Origin: Cyanobacteriota bacterium
GTDB lineage: Bacteria; Cyanobacteriota; Cyanobacteriia; PCC-6307; Cyanobiaceae
Assembly: GCA_947463165.1 (NCBI GenBank)
Contig: CANHSW010000107.1
Location: 1-7,043, forward strand
Reading direction: 5' to 3'
Length of the DNA stretch: 7,043 nucleotides
Part shown: piece by piece, positions 1 through 5,558 of the stretch
How positions within the stretch are numbered: position 1 is the first letter of the stretch
Layout of the letters: each line of letters opens with the position of its first letter
Notes under the pieces: model-generated
Told to the model about the DNA's origin: nothing
Databases searched by the model: none
What the model saw: only the letters and a program-made list of their open reading frames with translations
Position numbers and translations under genes: made by a program

Positions 1-49
1 GGACTCGCCAAGCAGCCATTGCTTGTTTTGTCCAGCCAGCCGCTGCTGG

Positions 50-129
50 GCCGAGTTGAATTTCAGCCGAGTTGCATCTCAACTGCATTCGCCACTGCCT
101 GTGCCACTGCATTCTCCACTGCATTCGCC
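50..129. repeat. Short tandem-repeat array: 2 x 16 bp then 4 x 12 bp
   Basis: Two 16-bp units at 50-65 and 66-81 both begin GCCGAGTTG and match at 14 of 16 positions. They are followed directly by four 12-bp units: ACTGCATTCGCC (82-93), ACTGCCTGTGCC (94-105), ACTGCATTCTCC (106-117) and ACTGCATTCGCC (118-129). The first and last 12-bp units are identical. The period is a multiple of three, so minus-strand frames across it give four-residue peptide repeats. No function is evident. Confidence 0.85.
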
Positions 130-131
130 AT
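63..131 (-). CDS. Doubtful 22-residue repeat peptide
   Basis: An ATG at 131-129 opens a 22-codon frame that ends at TGA (65-63). The peptide is alanine- and valine-rich and built on a four-residue period (ANAV, ENAV, AQAV, ANAV), because the frame runs along the 12-bp repeat array. A purine-rich AAGAGGAGG lies upstream on the same strand, but about 16 nt from the ATG, which is farther than a normal Shine-Dalgarno spacing. The simpler reading is that repeat DNA produces an open frame by chance. I list it only because it combines a start, an SD-like run and a regular, helix-compatible sequence. No function can be suggested. Confidence 0.15.
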   Translation of the reverse strand: MANAVENAVAQAVANAVEMQLG

Positions 132-305
132 CTGGCAGGTGTTGGCTCCTCCTCTTTAGGGCTAGTATTTAATGCGGTCTGATTTCCAGGCTGATTCGCT
201 GCCTCTCTTGCGCTGACGGCAGCTTCAATGCAGCAAGTTTGCCCTAGAGGTGATAGCGAGGCACTGCGGCTCGGGGCTGCTGAGGGGAGCTTTGGAGCTC
301 TGGCT

Positions 306-578
306 TCAGGTCCAGTTGCCGCCCAGCATGTCTGCGTAGCCTTGGTAGGGATCAAACTCGGCCCAGCCTGGGCTGGCCTGGTTGAGCAGACCCTCTCGAG
401 CCGCTTCGTCGTTGAACCAGGTGGCGCCGGTGGGCCGGGCGTCGCAACTTATACCGCCGTCTCGGGTGGATTGGCAGTTTTGAAATACTACGTCCGCCTG
501 CGCCTGTAGCGCAAATAATGGGATCGTCAGCAGCAGTGGTGACAGTTGGAGGGCCTGGTGTCGTAGTTGGCGGATCAA
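306..578 (-). CDS. Small secreted protein, unknown function
   Basis: With the TTG at 578-576 as start, the product is 90 residues. The N-terminus reads as a Sec signal peptide: a basic n-region (IRQLRH), a hydrophobic stretch (LSPLLLTIPLFAL), and an AXA-type end (QAQA) before DVVFQN, predicting cleavage after about residue 28. The mature part is about 62 residues, acidic, with two cysteines (about residues 35 and 45) that could form a disulfide, and a Gly/Trp/Tyr-rich C-terminus. The start is uncertain. The frame stays open to an ATG at 737, but that extension lies antisense to the small plus-strand gene and would bury the signal peptide. A GTG at 620 is another option. No Shine-Dalgarno site supports any of them. 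It resembles small exported hypotheticals of picocyanobacteria, but I cannot name a family. Confidence 0.6.
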   Translation of the reverse strand: MIRQLRHQALQLSPLLLTIPLFALQAQADVVFQNCQSTRDGGISCDARPTGATWFNDEAAREGLLNQASPGWAEFDPYQGYADMLGGNWT

Positions 579-612
579 CTGGGATAATGGCGACGCTTTG
601 CACCCCGCAGCT

Positions 613-729
613 ATGTACACCGACTGGACCGCAGTGATCCTGCTGCTACTGACAGCTGCCCCCCTGGCCGTGGTGGTCGGCACCGCTGCCTTCTTCATCT
701 GGAACCAGAAGAAAGCCCAGCGTCGTTGA
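613..729 (+). CDS. Small single-span membrane protein, 38 residues
   Basis: ATG at 613 to TGA at 727-729 encodes 38 residues. After MYTDWTA comes one hydrophobic helix of about 22 residues (VILLLLTAAPLAVVVGTAAFFI), then WNQKKAQRR, a strongly basic end. By the positive-inside rule the C-terminus should face the cytoplasm or stroma side. Size and layout match the low-molecular-weight subunits of cyanobacterial photosystems and cytochrome b6f, several of which are 30-40 residues with one helix, but the sequence does not let me assign it to PsbX, PsbM, PetM or another named subunit. Codon third positions are G/C-rich, as in the larger genes here. It is divergent from the secreted-protein gene, with 34 bp between the starts if that gene begins at TTG 578. 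No Shine-Dalgarno site is visible. Confidence 0.55.
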   Translation: MYTDWTAVILLLLTAAPLAVVVGTAAFFIWNQKKAQRR

Positions 730-739
730 GTAAGCATGA

Positions 740-760
740 GATCTAGGTACAGGATCTAGG
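740..760. repeat. GATCTAGG direct repeat, 13-bp spacing
   Basis: GATCTAGG occurs at 740-747 and again at 753-760, just after the stop of the small membrane protein gene. Two copies alone could be chance or a decayed tandem duplication. Confidence 0.5.
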
Positions 761-830
761 CAAGAGGCTGGGCCAGGGGGATTGGCGGCAAGCTTCCTCC
801 CCCACTGGATTTCTTGCTCAATTTGATCCT

Positions 831-894
831 AGCCGGGCCAGACCAGCTATCTGCATTGTTGTGTCTGGCCTGATTAATGCAGCTGGCCCCGGCT
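831..894. repeat. 64-bp imperfect palindrome with alternative pairings
   Basis: The outer arms are AGCCGGGCCAG (831-841) and CTGGCCCCGGCT (883-894), which pair apart from one bulged C. An inner pair, TGCAT and ATGCA, can extend the stem around an asymmetric loop. The left arm can instead pair with a middle segment: GGCCAGAC (836-843) is perfectly complementary to GTCTGGCC (863-870). The two folds exclude each other. No T-run follows on either strand, so it is not a standard intrinsic terminator. It might be a REP-like element, an mRNA-end stabiliser or a structured 3' UTR. Confidence 0.7.
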
Positions 895-972
895 GGTGGG
901 GGTGTGGCTGACAGAGCTGCAGCTGACATGTCCGCAGGATTTGCCATTTTACGGGCTCTGCTTAGATTGCAC

Positions 973-1036
973 CTGGGCTTTATCTGCTGTTTTGCCTGGG
1001 TTTTATTTAGATTTTTTCATCTGGGCTTTCATCTGT
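973..1036. repeat. Decayed ~12-bp tandem repeat overlapping the gluQRS 3' end
   Basis: CTG-containing units start at 973, 984, 996, 1021 and 1033, close to a 12-bp period with one degraded unit around 1008. On the minus strand CAGATGAAAGCCCAG (1035-1021) and CAGATAAAGCCCAG (986-973) are near-identical copies, one inside gluQRS and one after its stop. The coding part gives the Met/Lys/Gln-rich tail of GluQRS. Confidence 0.6.
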
Positions 1037-2040
1037 TTTTGTGGCGGCTGCATTTCTTGTAGTCTGGGATTCATTCTCACTCGAGCTGTTTGGATTGCTG
1101 CGGCCAGGTTTGCCGGCTTCAGTTCCGCCAGCAGCTCGCCAGCGCTGAGCCGACTGCCGGCGGGCACTAGTGCCAGGCTGGCCGCCAGTTCACCCACAAC
1201 CGCTGCCGCATCCATGCCCCGCTCGCGGTAGGCCGCCAGCCCCTCGGTCCCCTCGCGCTTGCTCAGCCGCTGGCCGCCGGCGGACCGCCACAGGGGCAGG
1301 TGAGCGTAACGAGGCGGAGGTAACCGTAACAGCGCCATCACTGCCACCTGGGGGCCGGTGGAACTCCATAAATCGTCACCGCGCACCACATCGGTGATGC
1401 CATGGATCAGTTCGTCCAATGCGGTCGCTAGGTGGTAAGCCACCACCCCATCCGCCCGCCGCAGCACCACATCGCCCACCTCTGTCGCACCATCCAGCTG
1501 CCCAAGTTCGCAAAACTGCTCCTGCCAGTGGAGGGGGCCGGGCGGCAGCCGCAGCCGCCAACTGGGCAGCCGCCCCTGCTGCCAGCCCCACTGGGGTTGG
1601 CGCTGGCGGCATAGGCCTGGATAAACCGTTAGGCCGCCATGGGGCGCTGAGATGTCTGCCAACAGCCGGCGACTGCAGCGGCAGGGATAGAGATGACCGG
1701 CCCGTCTCAGGGCCGAGAGCAGCGTGGCGTAGATGCCCCGGTTATCGCTTTGTCGCAGGGGCTGGCCATCCCAGTTCAAACCCAGCCAAAGCAGATCGGC
1801 CTGAATTGCTCCTTCAGCTCCGGGGCGGTTCCGCGGTACATCTAGATCATCGAGCCGTAACAACCATTCGCCGTCCTGCCAGCGGGCCTCCAGCCAGCTG
1901 AGCAGGGCCGTGCGCAGGTTGCCGCGATGCAGCGGTCCGGTGGGCGAGGGGGCAAATCTGCCGCGATAGCCGGCCTCTCTGAGCCGCTGCCCCCTGGCCA
2001 GTATCTCCTCCAGGTGACTAGGTAGCAACAGGGAAGACAT
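1003..2040 (-). CDS. gluQ: Glutamyl-Q tRNA(Asp) synthetase
   Basis: GluQRS activates glutamate and attaches it to the queuosine base at the tRNA(Asp) wobble position. It is a truncated GluRS paralogue lacking the anticodon-binding domain. Numbering from ATG 2040 (345 residues): the class I HIGH-type motif is PTGPLHRGN (33-41). The zinc-site pattern is C120-x-C122, Y140 and C144, as in the family. The KMSKS-type loop is RLSKR (258-262). The region after about residue 25 (YRGRFAPSPTG) aligns with the usual GluQRS N-terminus, so there is a leader of about 25 residues. I chose ATG 2040 over the in-frame TTG at 2043 because that TTG is the end of a terminator T-run. The C-terminus (QMKAQMKKSK) is repeat-derived and not a family feature. 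No Shine-Dalgarno site is present. It lies downstream of HU on the same strand. Confidence 0.93.
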   Translation of the reverse strand: MSSLLLPSHLEEILARGQRLREAGYRGRFAPSPTGPLHRGNLRTALLSWLEARWQDGEWLLRLDDLDVPRNRPGAEGAIQADLLWLGLNWDGQPLRQSDNRGIYATLLSALRRAGHLYPCRCSRRLLADISAPHGGLTVYPGLCRQRQPQWGWQQGRLPSWRLRLPPGPLHWQEQFCELGQLDGATEVGDVVLRRADGVVAYHLATALDELIHGITDVVRGDDLWSSTGPQVAVMALLRLPPPRYAHLPLWRSAGGQRLSKREGTEGLAAYRERGMDAAAVVGELAASLALVPAGSRLSAGELLAELKPANLAAAIQTARVRMNPRLQEMQPPQKQMKAQMKKSK

Positions 2041-2041
2041 C

Positions 2042-2066
2042 AAAAAGGCGGTCCAGCAGAACCGCC
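2042..2066 (-). terminator. Intrinsic terminator after HU, abutting the gluQRS start
   Basis: Read on the minus strand, GGCGGT (2066-2061), loop TCTGCTGG, ACCGCC (2052-2047) and TTTTT (2046-2042) form a 6-bp GC-rich stem, 8-nt loop and U-tract, 46 nt past the HU stop. A single G separates the U-tract from the gluQRS ATG, so the hairpin occupies the place where a ribosome binding site would be. Confidence 0.75.
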
Positions 2067-2112
2067 ATAGTTAGTTTTTGCGCTTATGGCTCCCATTGCA
2101 GGGCGCTGAGAA

Positions 2113-2388
2113 TCAGCCCTGCACCCGATCCTTGAACATCTTGCCAGCGGTAAAAGCGGGAACCCGTTTGGCGGGAATCGCGATTTTCTCACCTGTTTTC
2201 GGATTCAGACCTTGACGGGCAGAACGCTCGCGGGATTCAAACGATCCGAAGCCCAGAATCGAGACTTTCTTACCTTCAACTACCGAATCAATGATGGTTT
2301 CAATGACAGCATCGACAACCAACGAAACATCTGTCTTGGTGAGTTCGGTCCGTACAGCAACCAGATTGACGAGATCAGCTTTGTTCAT
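2113..2388 (-). CDS. hup: HU family DNA-binding protein
   Basis: The product is 91 residues, the normal HU length. HU is a dimeric, sequence-tolerant nucleoid protein that bends and compacts DNA. The N-terminal helical part is MNKADLVNLVAVRTELTKTD onward. The HU/IHF signature GFGSFE...R.AR.G.NP.TG spans about residues 46-66. QGLNP (59-63) carries the conserved proline at the tip of the DNA-gripping beta arm. The end, PAFTAGKMFKDRVQG, fits the family. The start is ATG 2388, where HU homology begins; the open frame upstream to 2601 is non-coding leader. A T-rich stretch but no Shine-Dalgarno site precedes the ATG. It is followed by an intrinsic terminator before gluQRS. Homodimeric HU rather than IHF is inferred from overall similarity. 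Confidence 0.96.
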   Translation of the reverse strand: MNKADLVNLVAVRTELTKTDVSLVVDAVIETIIDSVVEGKKVSILGFGSFESRERSARQGLNPKTGEKIAIPAKRVPAFTAGKMFKDRVQG

Positions 2389-2465
2389 GGAATGGGAAAA
2401 AAATTTTGGATAAAGCCGTGGGCAAGTAAGCCGGTTTGCCCGACCGCCCATGGATAACCGCACCA

Positions 2466-2494
2466 ATGGTATGGGTCGTGGGCACTTAGCGCAA
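2466..2494 (-). promoter_or_regulatory. Possible sigma-70 type promoter for HU
   Basis: On the minus strand TTGCGC (2494-2489) and TACCAT (2471-2466) are separated by exactly 17 bp. Each hexamer is a partial match to the consensus. Initiation would fall near 2459, giving a leader of about 70 nt. This is pattern matching only. Confidence 0.3.
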
Positions 2495-2531
2495 CTTGAC
2501 AGCCGCAGCGGTGCAACGGTTCTCAGGGTAT

Positions 2532-2580
2532 TCGATTTAGGGCGCAACGCACCTGCACAGCGGCTTGGGGCTCGATTTAG
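2532..2580. repeat. TCGATTTAG direct repeat, 40-bp spacing
   Basis: TCGATTTAG is found at 2532-2540 and 2572-2580, exactly 40 bp apart, in the spacer between the MBL-like gene and HU. GCGCAAC also occurs twice nearby (2489-2495 and 2542-2548). These could be paired regulator sites upstream of HU or remnants of duplication. Confidence 0.5.
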
Positions 2581-2586
2581 CCGCTG
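2558..2586 (-). other. Hairpin just downstream of the MBL-like gene
   Basis: CAGCGGC and GCCGCTG form a perfect 7-bp stem around a 15-nt loop, starting about 11 nt after the MBL-like stop on the minus strand. No T-run follows, so it could mark a transcript end or stabilise the 3' end rather than act as a standard terminator. The right-hand copy of the TCGATTTAG repeat lies mostly in its loop. Confidence 0.4.
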
Positions 2587-2597
2587 CCAAGGGCCCA

Positions 2598-3257
2598 TCA
2601 CTGCGCCTCCAGCGCCGCCAACAGCGCCGCCCCATCGTTGACCAGCACCTCCCCCCGGAGCGCCCCAAGCCCTCCACCGCAGGCGATCTGGGCAGGTGAA
2701 CCCACGGGCAGCCAGCTCTTCAGCCGCTCAATGCTGGTCAGCTGCCTGGGCCAATGGAAGGTACGGCTGGTGCGCAGCGGCGCCAGGCTGGCGGGGCCCA
2801 CCGCCAGCAGCAGACGGCCGCAAAACAGCAGATCTCCCCAGGGGCCGGCGGCATGGACCACGCAGGCCCCGGGGCTGGGGCCAGGGGTCCACAGCAGCCG
2901 GATACCGGCCGCCAGGAGGTGTTCAGTAGCAAAAACCTGCAGCCGCTGCACCGTGGGCAGCAGATAGGCCTCCTGCTCCTGCACCAGCACCCGCCAACCG
3001 GTGGCCTGCTGCAGACGCCGGCAACGGCCATGGCCCTCGCGACTGGTGAGCACCAGGGTGCCCTCGCCGCCTCGCCCCCCCAGGAAATCCAGATTGGCCT
3101 GGGTGAAGCCCGGGCAATCGATCAACAGGTCTCCCTCGGCGGTGGCCAACAGCCAGCTGCTGCCCCCCTGGCTGTCGCGGCTTGGGGCAAACAACCACAA
3201 CCCGGGCCGCACCTCCCGCGGTGGCCTGCCGGGCTCCGGAGCAGAAGTGGGTAACAA
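2598..3257 (-). CDS. Metallo-beta-lactamase-like protein lacking metal ligands
   Basis: The product is 219 residues from a TTG start. The pattern follows an MBL fold: a strand pair leading to GDLLIDCPGF (about 42-51), a turn at LTSREGHGRC (70-79), QEQEAYLL (93-100), TPGPSPGACVVH (124-135) and LLFCGRLL (143-150). In active MBL enzymes these correspond to THxHxDH, TPGHTPG and GD, which bind the metals. Here only H76 remains in the first motif, the TPGH histidine is Pro, and the GD aspartate is Arg. This suggests a non-hydrolytic protein; the fold itself is inferred from motif order. The C-terminus (HWPRQ, GLGALRGE) is not recognised. The TTG is the first possible start after an in-frame TAG; GTG 3212 would give 204 residues. 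It is divergent from glgX and co-directional with HU. Confidence 0.75.
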   Translation of the reverse strand: MLPTSAPEPGRPPREVRPGLWLFAPSRDSQGGSSWLLATAEGDLLIDCPGFTQANLDFLGGRGGEGTLVLTSREGHGRCRRLQQATGWRVLVQEQEAYLLPTVQRLQVFATEHLLAAGIRLLWTPGPSPGACVVHAAGPWGDLLFCGRLLLAVGPASLAPLRTSRTFHWPRQLTSIERLKSWLPVGSPAQIACGGGLGALRGEVLVNDGAALLAALEAQ

Positions 3258-3308
3258 GGCGTCAAGGGGCTACGGCTGCTGAAAACAGAAGCACAGAGCC
3301 TTCGCCTC

Positions 3309-3410
3309 ATGGAGGCCGCCACCGCAGCTAGACCGCCAGCGCATGGAGGCCGTCAGCGCAAGGAGGTCGCCAGCTCAAGGAGGCCGTCAACGGATAGAGG
3401 CCGACACCGC
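3309..3410. repeat. 17-bp tandem repeat upstream of glgX
   Basis: Six contiguous 17-bp units start at 3309, 3326, 3343, 3360, 3377 and 3394. The unit at 3343-3359, ATGGAGGCCGTCAGCGC, serves as reference. The others match it at 15, 12, 13, 14 and 14 of 17 positions. A half-decayed seventh unit begins at 3411. Units 1, 3, 4 and 5 contain GGAGG, and units 4 and 5 contain AAGGAGG, the full Shine-Dalgarno complement. The array ends 57 bp before the chosen glgX start, in the divergent spacer with the MBL-like gene. The 17-bp unit is not a multiple of three and the translated extension has no family resemblance, so I treat it as non-coding. Confidence 0.85.
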
Positions 3411-3467
3411 TTAGGGGCCACACTGCATCGAAAGTGCCCGTGCCAGCCGGCCAGGGCAACTAGGTTA

Positions 3468-5555
3468 ATGAGCTCCTACGTTCCCGGCGCCTTGTCCGCC
3501 CCAAGACCGGCGATCCGGATCGGCAGCCCCGCTCCCCTAGGGGCCAGCATCACCTCCTGGGGAGTGAACTTTTCCCTGGTGGCACCCCAGGCCACGCGGG
3601 TGGAGCTGCTGCTGTTCGCCTCGGGCGAGGCCAGCCAGGCCGAATCGGTGATTGAGTTGGATGAGCGGCATCGCTCCGCCGACCACTGGCATGTGGAGGT
3701 GGCCGGAATCGGCATCGGCAGCTGTTATGGCTATCGGGTGTTCGGTCCGCTGCAACCGGGCGGTCACGGCTTCAATCCCTCAAAGGTGCTGCTAGATCCC
3801 TGTGCCAGGGCTATCGCCGGCTGGGGGGGCTATCGCCGCGCCGCCGCCGTGGGCGCCGCTCCCAATACCGCCTCCTGCCTGAAAGGGGTGGTGACCGAGC
3901 GCGAGCGATTTGACTTTGCCGCCGCCCCCCGGCCGCGCCATAGCTGGCAGAGATCAGTGATTTATGAACTGCACCTGGGGGGCTTCACCCGCGGCAGCGG
4001 TTCGCCAGTGCCGGCTGCGCAGCAGGGCACTTTGCTGGGGCTGATCGAAACCATTCCCTATCTCAAACGGCTGGGGGTGACCACGATTGAGCTGCTGCCA
4101 GTGATGGCCTTTGACCCCAGCGACGCGCCCCCGGGTCGGATTAACCATTGGGGATACAGTCCGATCAGTTGGCTGGCACCGCACCCAGGATACCTGCTGG
4201 GCGAGGACCCGTTGCAGGCCCGTGAGCAGGTGCGCGAGTTGGTGATGGCCTGTCACCAAGCCGGGCTGGAGGTAATCCTCGACGTGGTGTTCAACCACAC
4301 CAGCGAGGGAAATCAGCAGGGGCCAACCCTGAGTTGGCGCGGTTTAGGCGATCGCCTCTATTACCAGCAAAACCCACGCGGTGACTACCTGGATGTGAGC
4401 GGCTGCGGCAATACAATCGCCGCTAATCGACCCTTGGTGAGACGGCTAATCCTGGAGTCGCTGCGCTGCTGGGCCTGCGAACTGGGTATTGATGGCTTCC
4501 GTTTTGACCTGGGCATTGCCTTGAGTCGTGGCGAGGAGTTGATGCCCCTTGATAACCCCCCTCTGTTTGAGGAGATGGAGGCGGATCCAGACCTGGCTGA
4601 CCTGAAGTTGATCAGCGAACCCTGGGATTGCGGCGGTCTCTATCGCCTCGCGGACTTTCCCGCCCGCAGGGTAGCCACTTGGAACGGCAGGTTCCGTGAT
4701 GATGTGCGCCGCTTTTGGAAGGGCGATGAAGGTAGCTGCTGGGCCTTGGCCCAAAGGATCAGCGGCAGCCCCGATTTATTCACGCGCACGCCGGTGCGAC
4801 CCGGCCAGTGCATCACCTTTTTGACAGCCCATGACGGCTTCACCCTGGCCGACCTGGTGAGCTTCAACGGCAAGCACAACTTGGCCAATGGCGAGGACAA
4901 CCGCGATGGCGACAACCACAACAACAGTTGGAACCACGGTGTTGAGGGGCCCAGCAGCGATCACGCCATTGCCGCCCTGCGCGAGCGGCAACTGCGCAAT
5001 TTGCTGACCACGCTGTTGCTGGCGCCGGGGGTGCCGATGTTGTCGATGGGCGATGAGGTGCGGCGCAGCCAGGGGGGCAACAACAACACCTGGTGTCAGG
5101 ACAATCCGCTCGGCTGGATGCATTGGCTACCAGATTCAGATGATCTAGCCCTGCGCAGTTATCTACAACGGCTGCTGCTACTGCGCCAGCATTTGGCGCC
5201 ACTGCTGAATCCAGAATTACCTCTGTTGGAGTGGCGTTGGCATGGAGTTGAGTTGGAACAGCCCGATTGGGCCAGCTGGTCTCATACGCTGGCCTGGAGC
5301 CTGCATGATGCCAGTGGCGAACCTGTGCTCTGGTGCGCCATGAATGCCTATGCCAAGGCGATCCACTTCGATCTACCCAGCTGCCAGGCCGGTTGGCTGA
5401 GACTGATCGACACCGCCTTGCCCCCCGGCGATGACCTACCCGTGAACCCCCAGCGCTGGAGTCCCAGTGGCGCACCGCTGGAGAGCCGCAGCTTGGTGCT
5501 GATGGCTTCAGCTGCCCTGGGCCCTGAGTTGGTGCTAGATGAAATATTAGTGTAG
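3468..5555 (+). CDS. glgX: GlgX-type glycogen debranching enzyme (isoamylase)
   Basis: This enzyme hydrolyses alpha-1,6 branch points of glycogen, releasing linear chains for phosphorylase and dark metabolism in the cytoplasm. The product is 695 residues, normal for GlgX/TreX-type GH13 enzymes. A CBM48-like domain comes first (about 20-110: APLGASITSWGVNFSLVAP..., YGYRVFGP, FNPSKVLLDPCARAI). The catalytic barrel shows the four GH13 regions: DVVFNH (272-277), GFRFDLG with nucleophile D347 and R345, ISEPW with acid/base E384, and FLTAHDG with D456. GDEVRRSQGGNNNTWCQDN (528-546) is typical of the isoamylase group. All catalytic residues are present. I chose ATG 3468 because homology begins shortly after it; the frame is open to 3309 but that part is the 17-bp repeat. 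No clear Shine-Dalgarno site is adjacent to the ATG. One HIP1 octamer lies inside the gene. Confidence 0.95.
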   Translation: MSSYVPGALSAPRPAIRIGSPAPLGASITSWGVNFSLVAPQATRVELLLFASGEASQAESVIELDERHRSADHWHVEVAGIGIGSCYGYRVFGPLQPGGHGFNPSKVLLDPCARAIAGWGGYRRAAAVGAAPNTASCLKGVVTERERFDFAAAPRPRHSWQRSVIYELHLGGFTRGSGSPVPAAQQGTLLGLIETIPYLKRLGVTTIELLPVMAFDPSDAPPGRINHWGYSPISWLAPHPGYLLGEDPLQAREQVRELVMACHQAGLEVILDVVFNHTSEGNQQGPTLSWRGLGDRLYYQQNPRGDYLDVSGCGNTIAANRPLVRRLILESLRCWACELGIDGFRFDLGIALSRGEELMPLDNPPLFEEMEADPDLADLKLISEPWDCGGLYRLADFPARRVATWNGRFRDDVRRFWKGDEGSCWALAQRISGSPDLFTRTPVRPGQCITFLTAHDGFTLADLVSFNGKHNLANGEDNRDGDNHNNSWNHGVEGPSSDHAIAALRERQLRNLLTTLLLAPGVPMLSMGDEVRRSQGGNNNTWCQDNPLGWMHWLPDSDDLALRSYLQRLLLLRQHLAPLLNPELPLLEWRWHGVELEQPDWASWSHTLAWSLHDASGEPVLWCAMNAYAKAIHFDLPSCQAGWLRLIDTALPPGDDLPVNPQRWSPSGAPLESRSLVLMASAALGPELVLDEILV
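4348..4355. other. HIP1 octamer (GCGATCGC)
   Basis: A single GCGATCGC, here as GGCGATCGCC, lies within glgX. HIP1 is over-represented in many cyanobacterial genomes, so it weakly supports the lineage. It encodes part of GDRL in the protein and has no other visible role. Confidence 0.8.
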
Positions 5556-5558
5556 TTA

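Larger units (their letters stand above)
1..305. other. Spacer without a confident gene
   Basis: This stretch lies downstream of the minus-strand secreted-protein gene. Reading frames here are short and I recognise no product. It contains a tandem-repeat array (50-129), a doubtful short minus-strand ORF (63-131), and a possible hairpin with arms GCTGCC (198-203) and GGCAGC (218-223) that lacks a T-run on either strand. I see no tRNA or other RNA gene. Confidence 0.6.
730..1002. other. Spacer between the small membrane protein and gluQRS
   Basis: The two flanking genes converge here. I see no credible gene. The spacer holds a two-copy GATCTAGG direct repeat, a long imperfect palindrome (831-894), and the outer part of a T-rich decayed repeat that continues into gluQRS. 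No hairpin with a proper T-run was found for gluQRS on the minus strand. Confidence 0.6.

Noticed and set aside
228..509. Plus-strand 93-residue ORF
   Set aside because: It is largely antisense to the secreted-protein gene, which has a clear signal peptide.
756..947. Minus-strand 63-residue ORF
   Set aside because: It crosses the palindrome and has low-complexity Ala/Pro/Ser composition with no recognisable pattern.
877..1062. Plus-strand hydrophobic ORF rich in Leu/Phe
   Set aside because: It is produced by the T-rich decayed repeat and overlaps the gluQRS 3' end antisense; apparent hydrophobicity comes from T-rich codons.
2041..2043. TTG start for GluQRS
   Set aside because: It coincides with the end of the terminator T-run, and the adjacent in-frame ATG is the more usual start.
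2389..2597. tRNA or structured RNA gene between HU and the MBL-like gene
   Set aside because: I could not build a cloverleaf or find a proper T-arm; only a 7-bp hairpin and short repeats are present.
2389..2601. 71-residue upstream extension of HU from a GTG
   Set aside because: HU starts at MNKADLV as usual; the extension has no resemblance to a known domain and covers the spacer and possible promoter.
3309..3410. CRISPR array
   Set aside because: The 17-bp units are contiguous with no spacers, and no cas genes are nearby.
3309..3467. N-terminal extension of glgX by 53 residues
   Set aside because: It is translated 17-bp repeat DNA, rich in Arg and Pro, and lies before the point where isoamylase homology begins.
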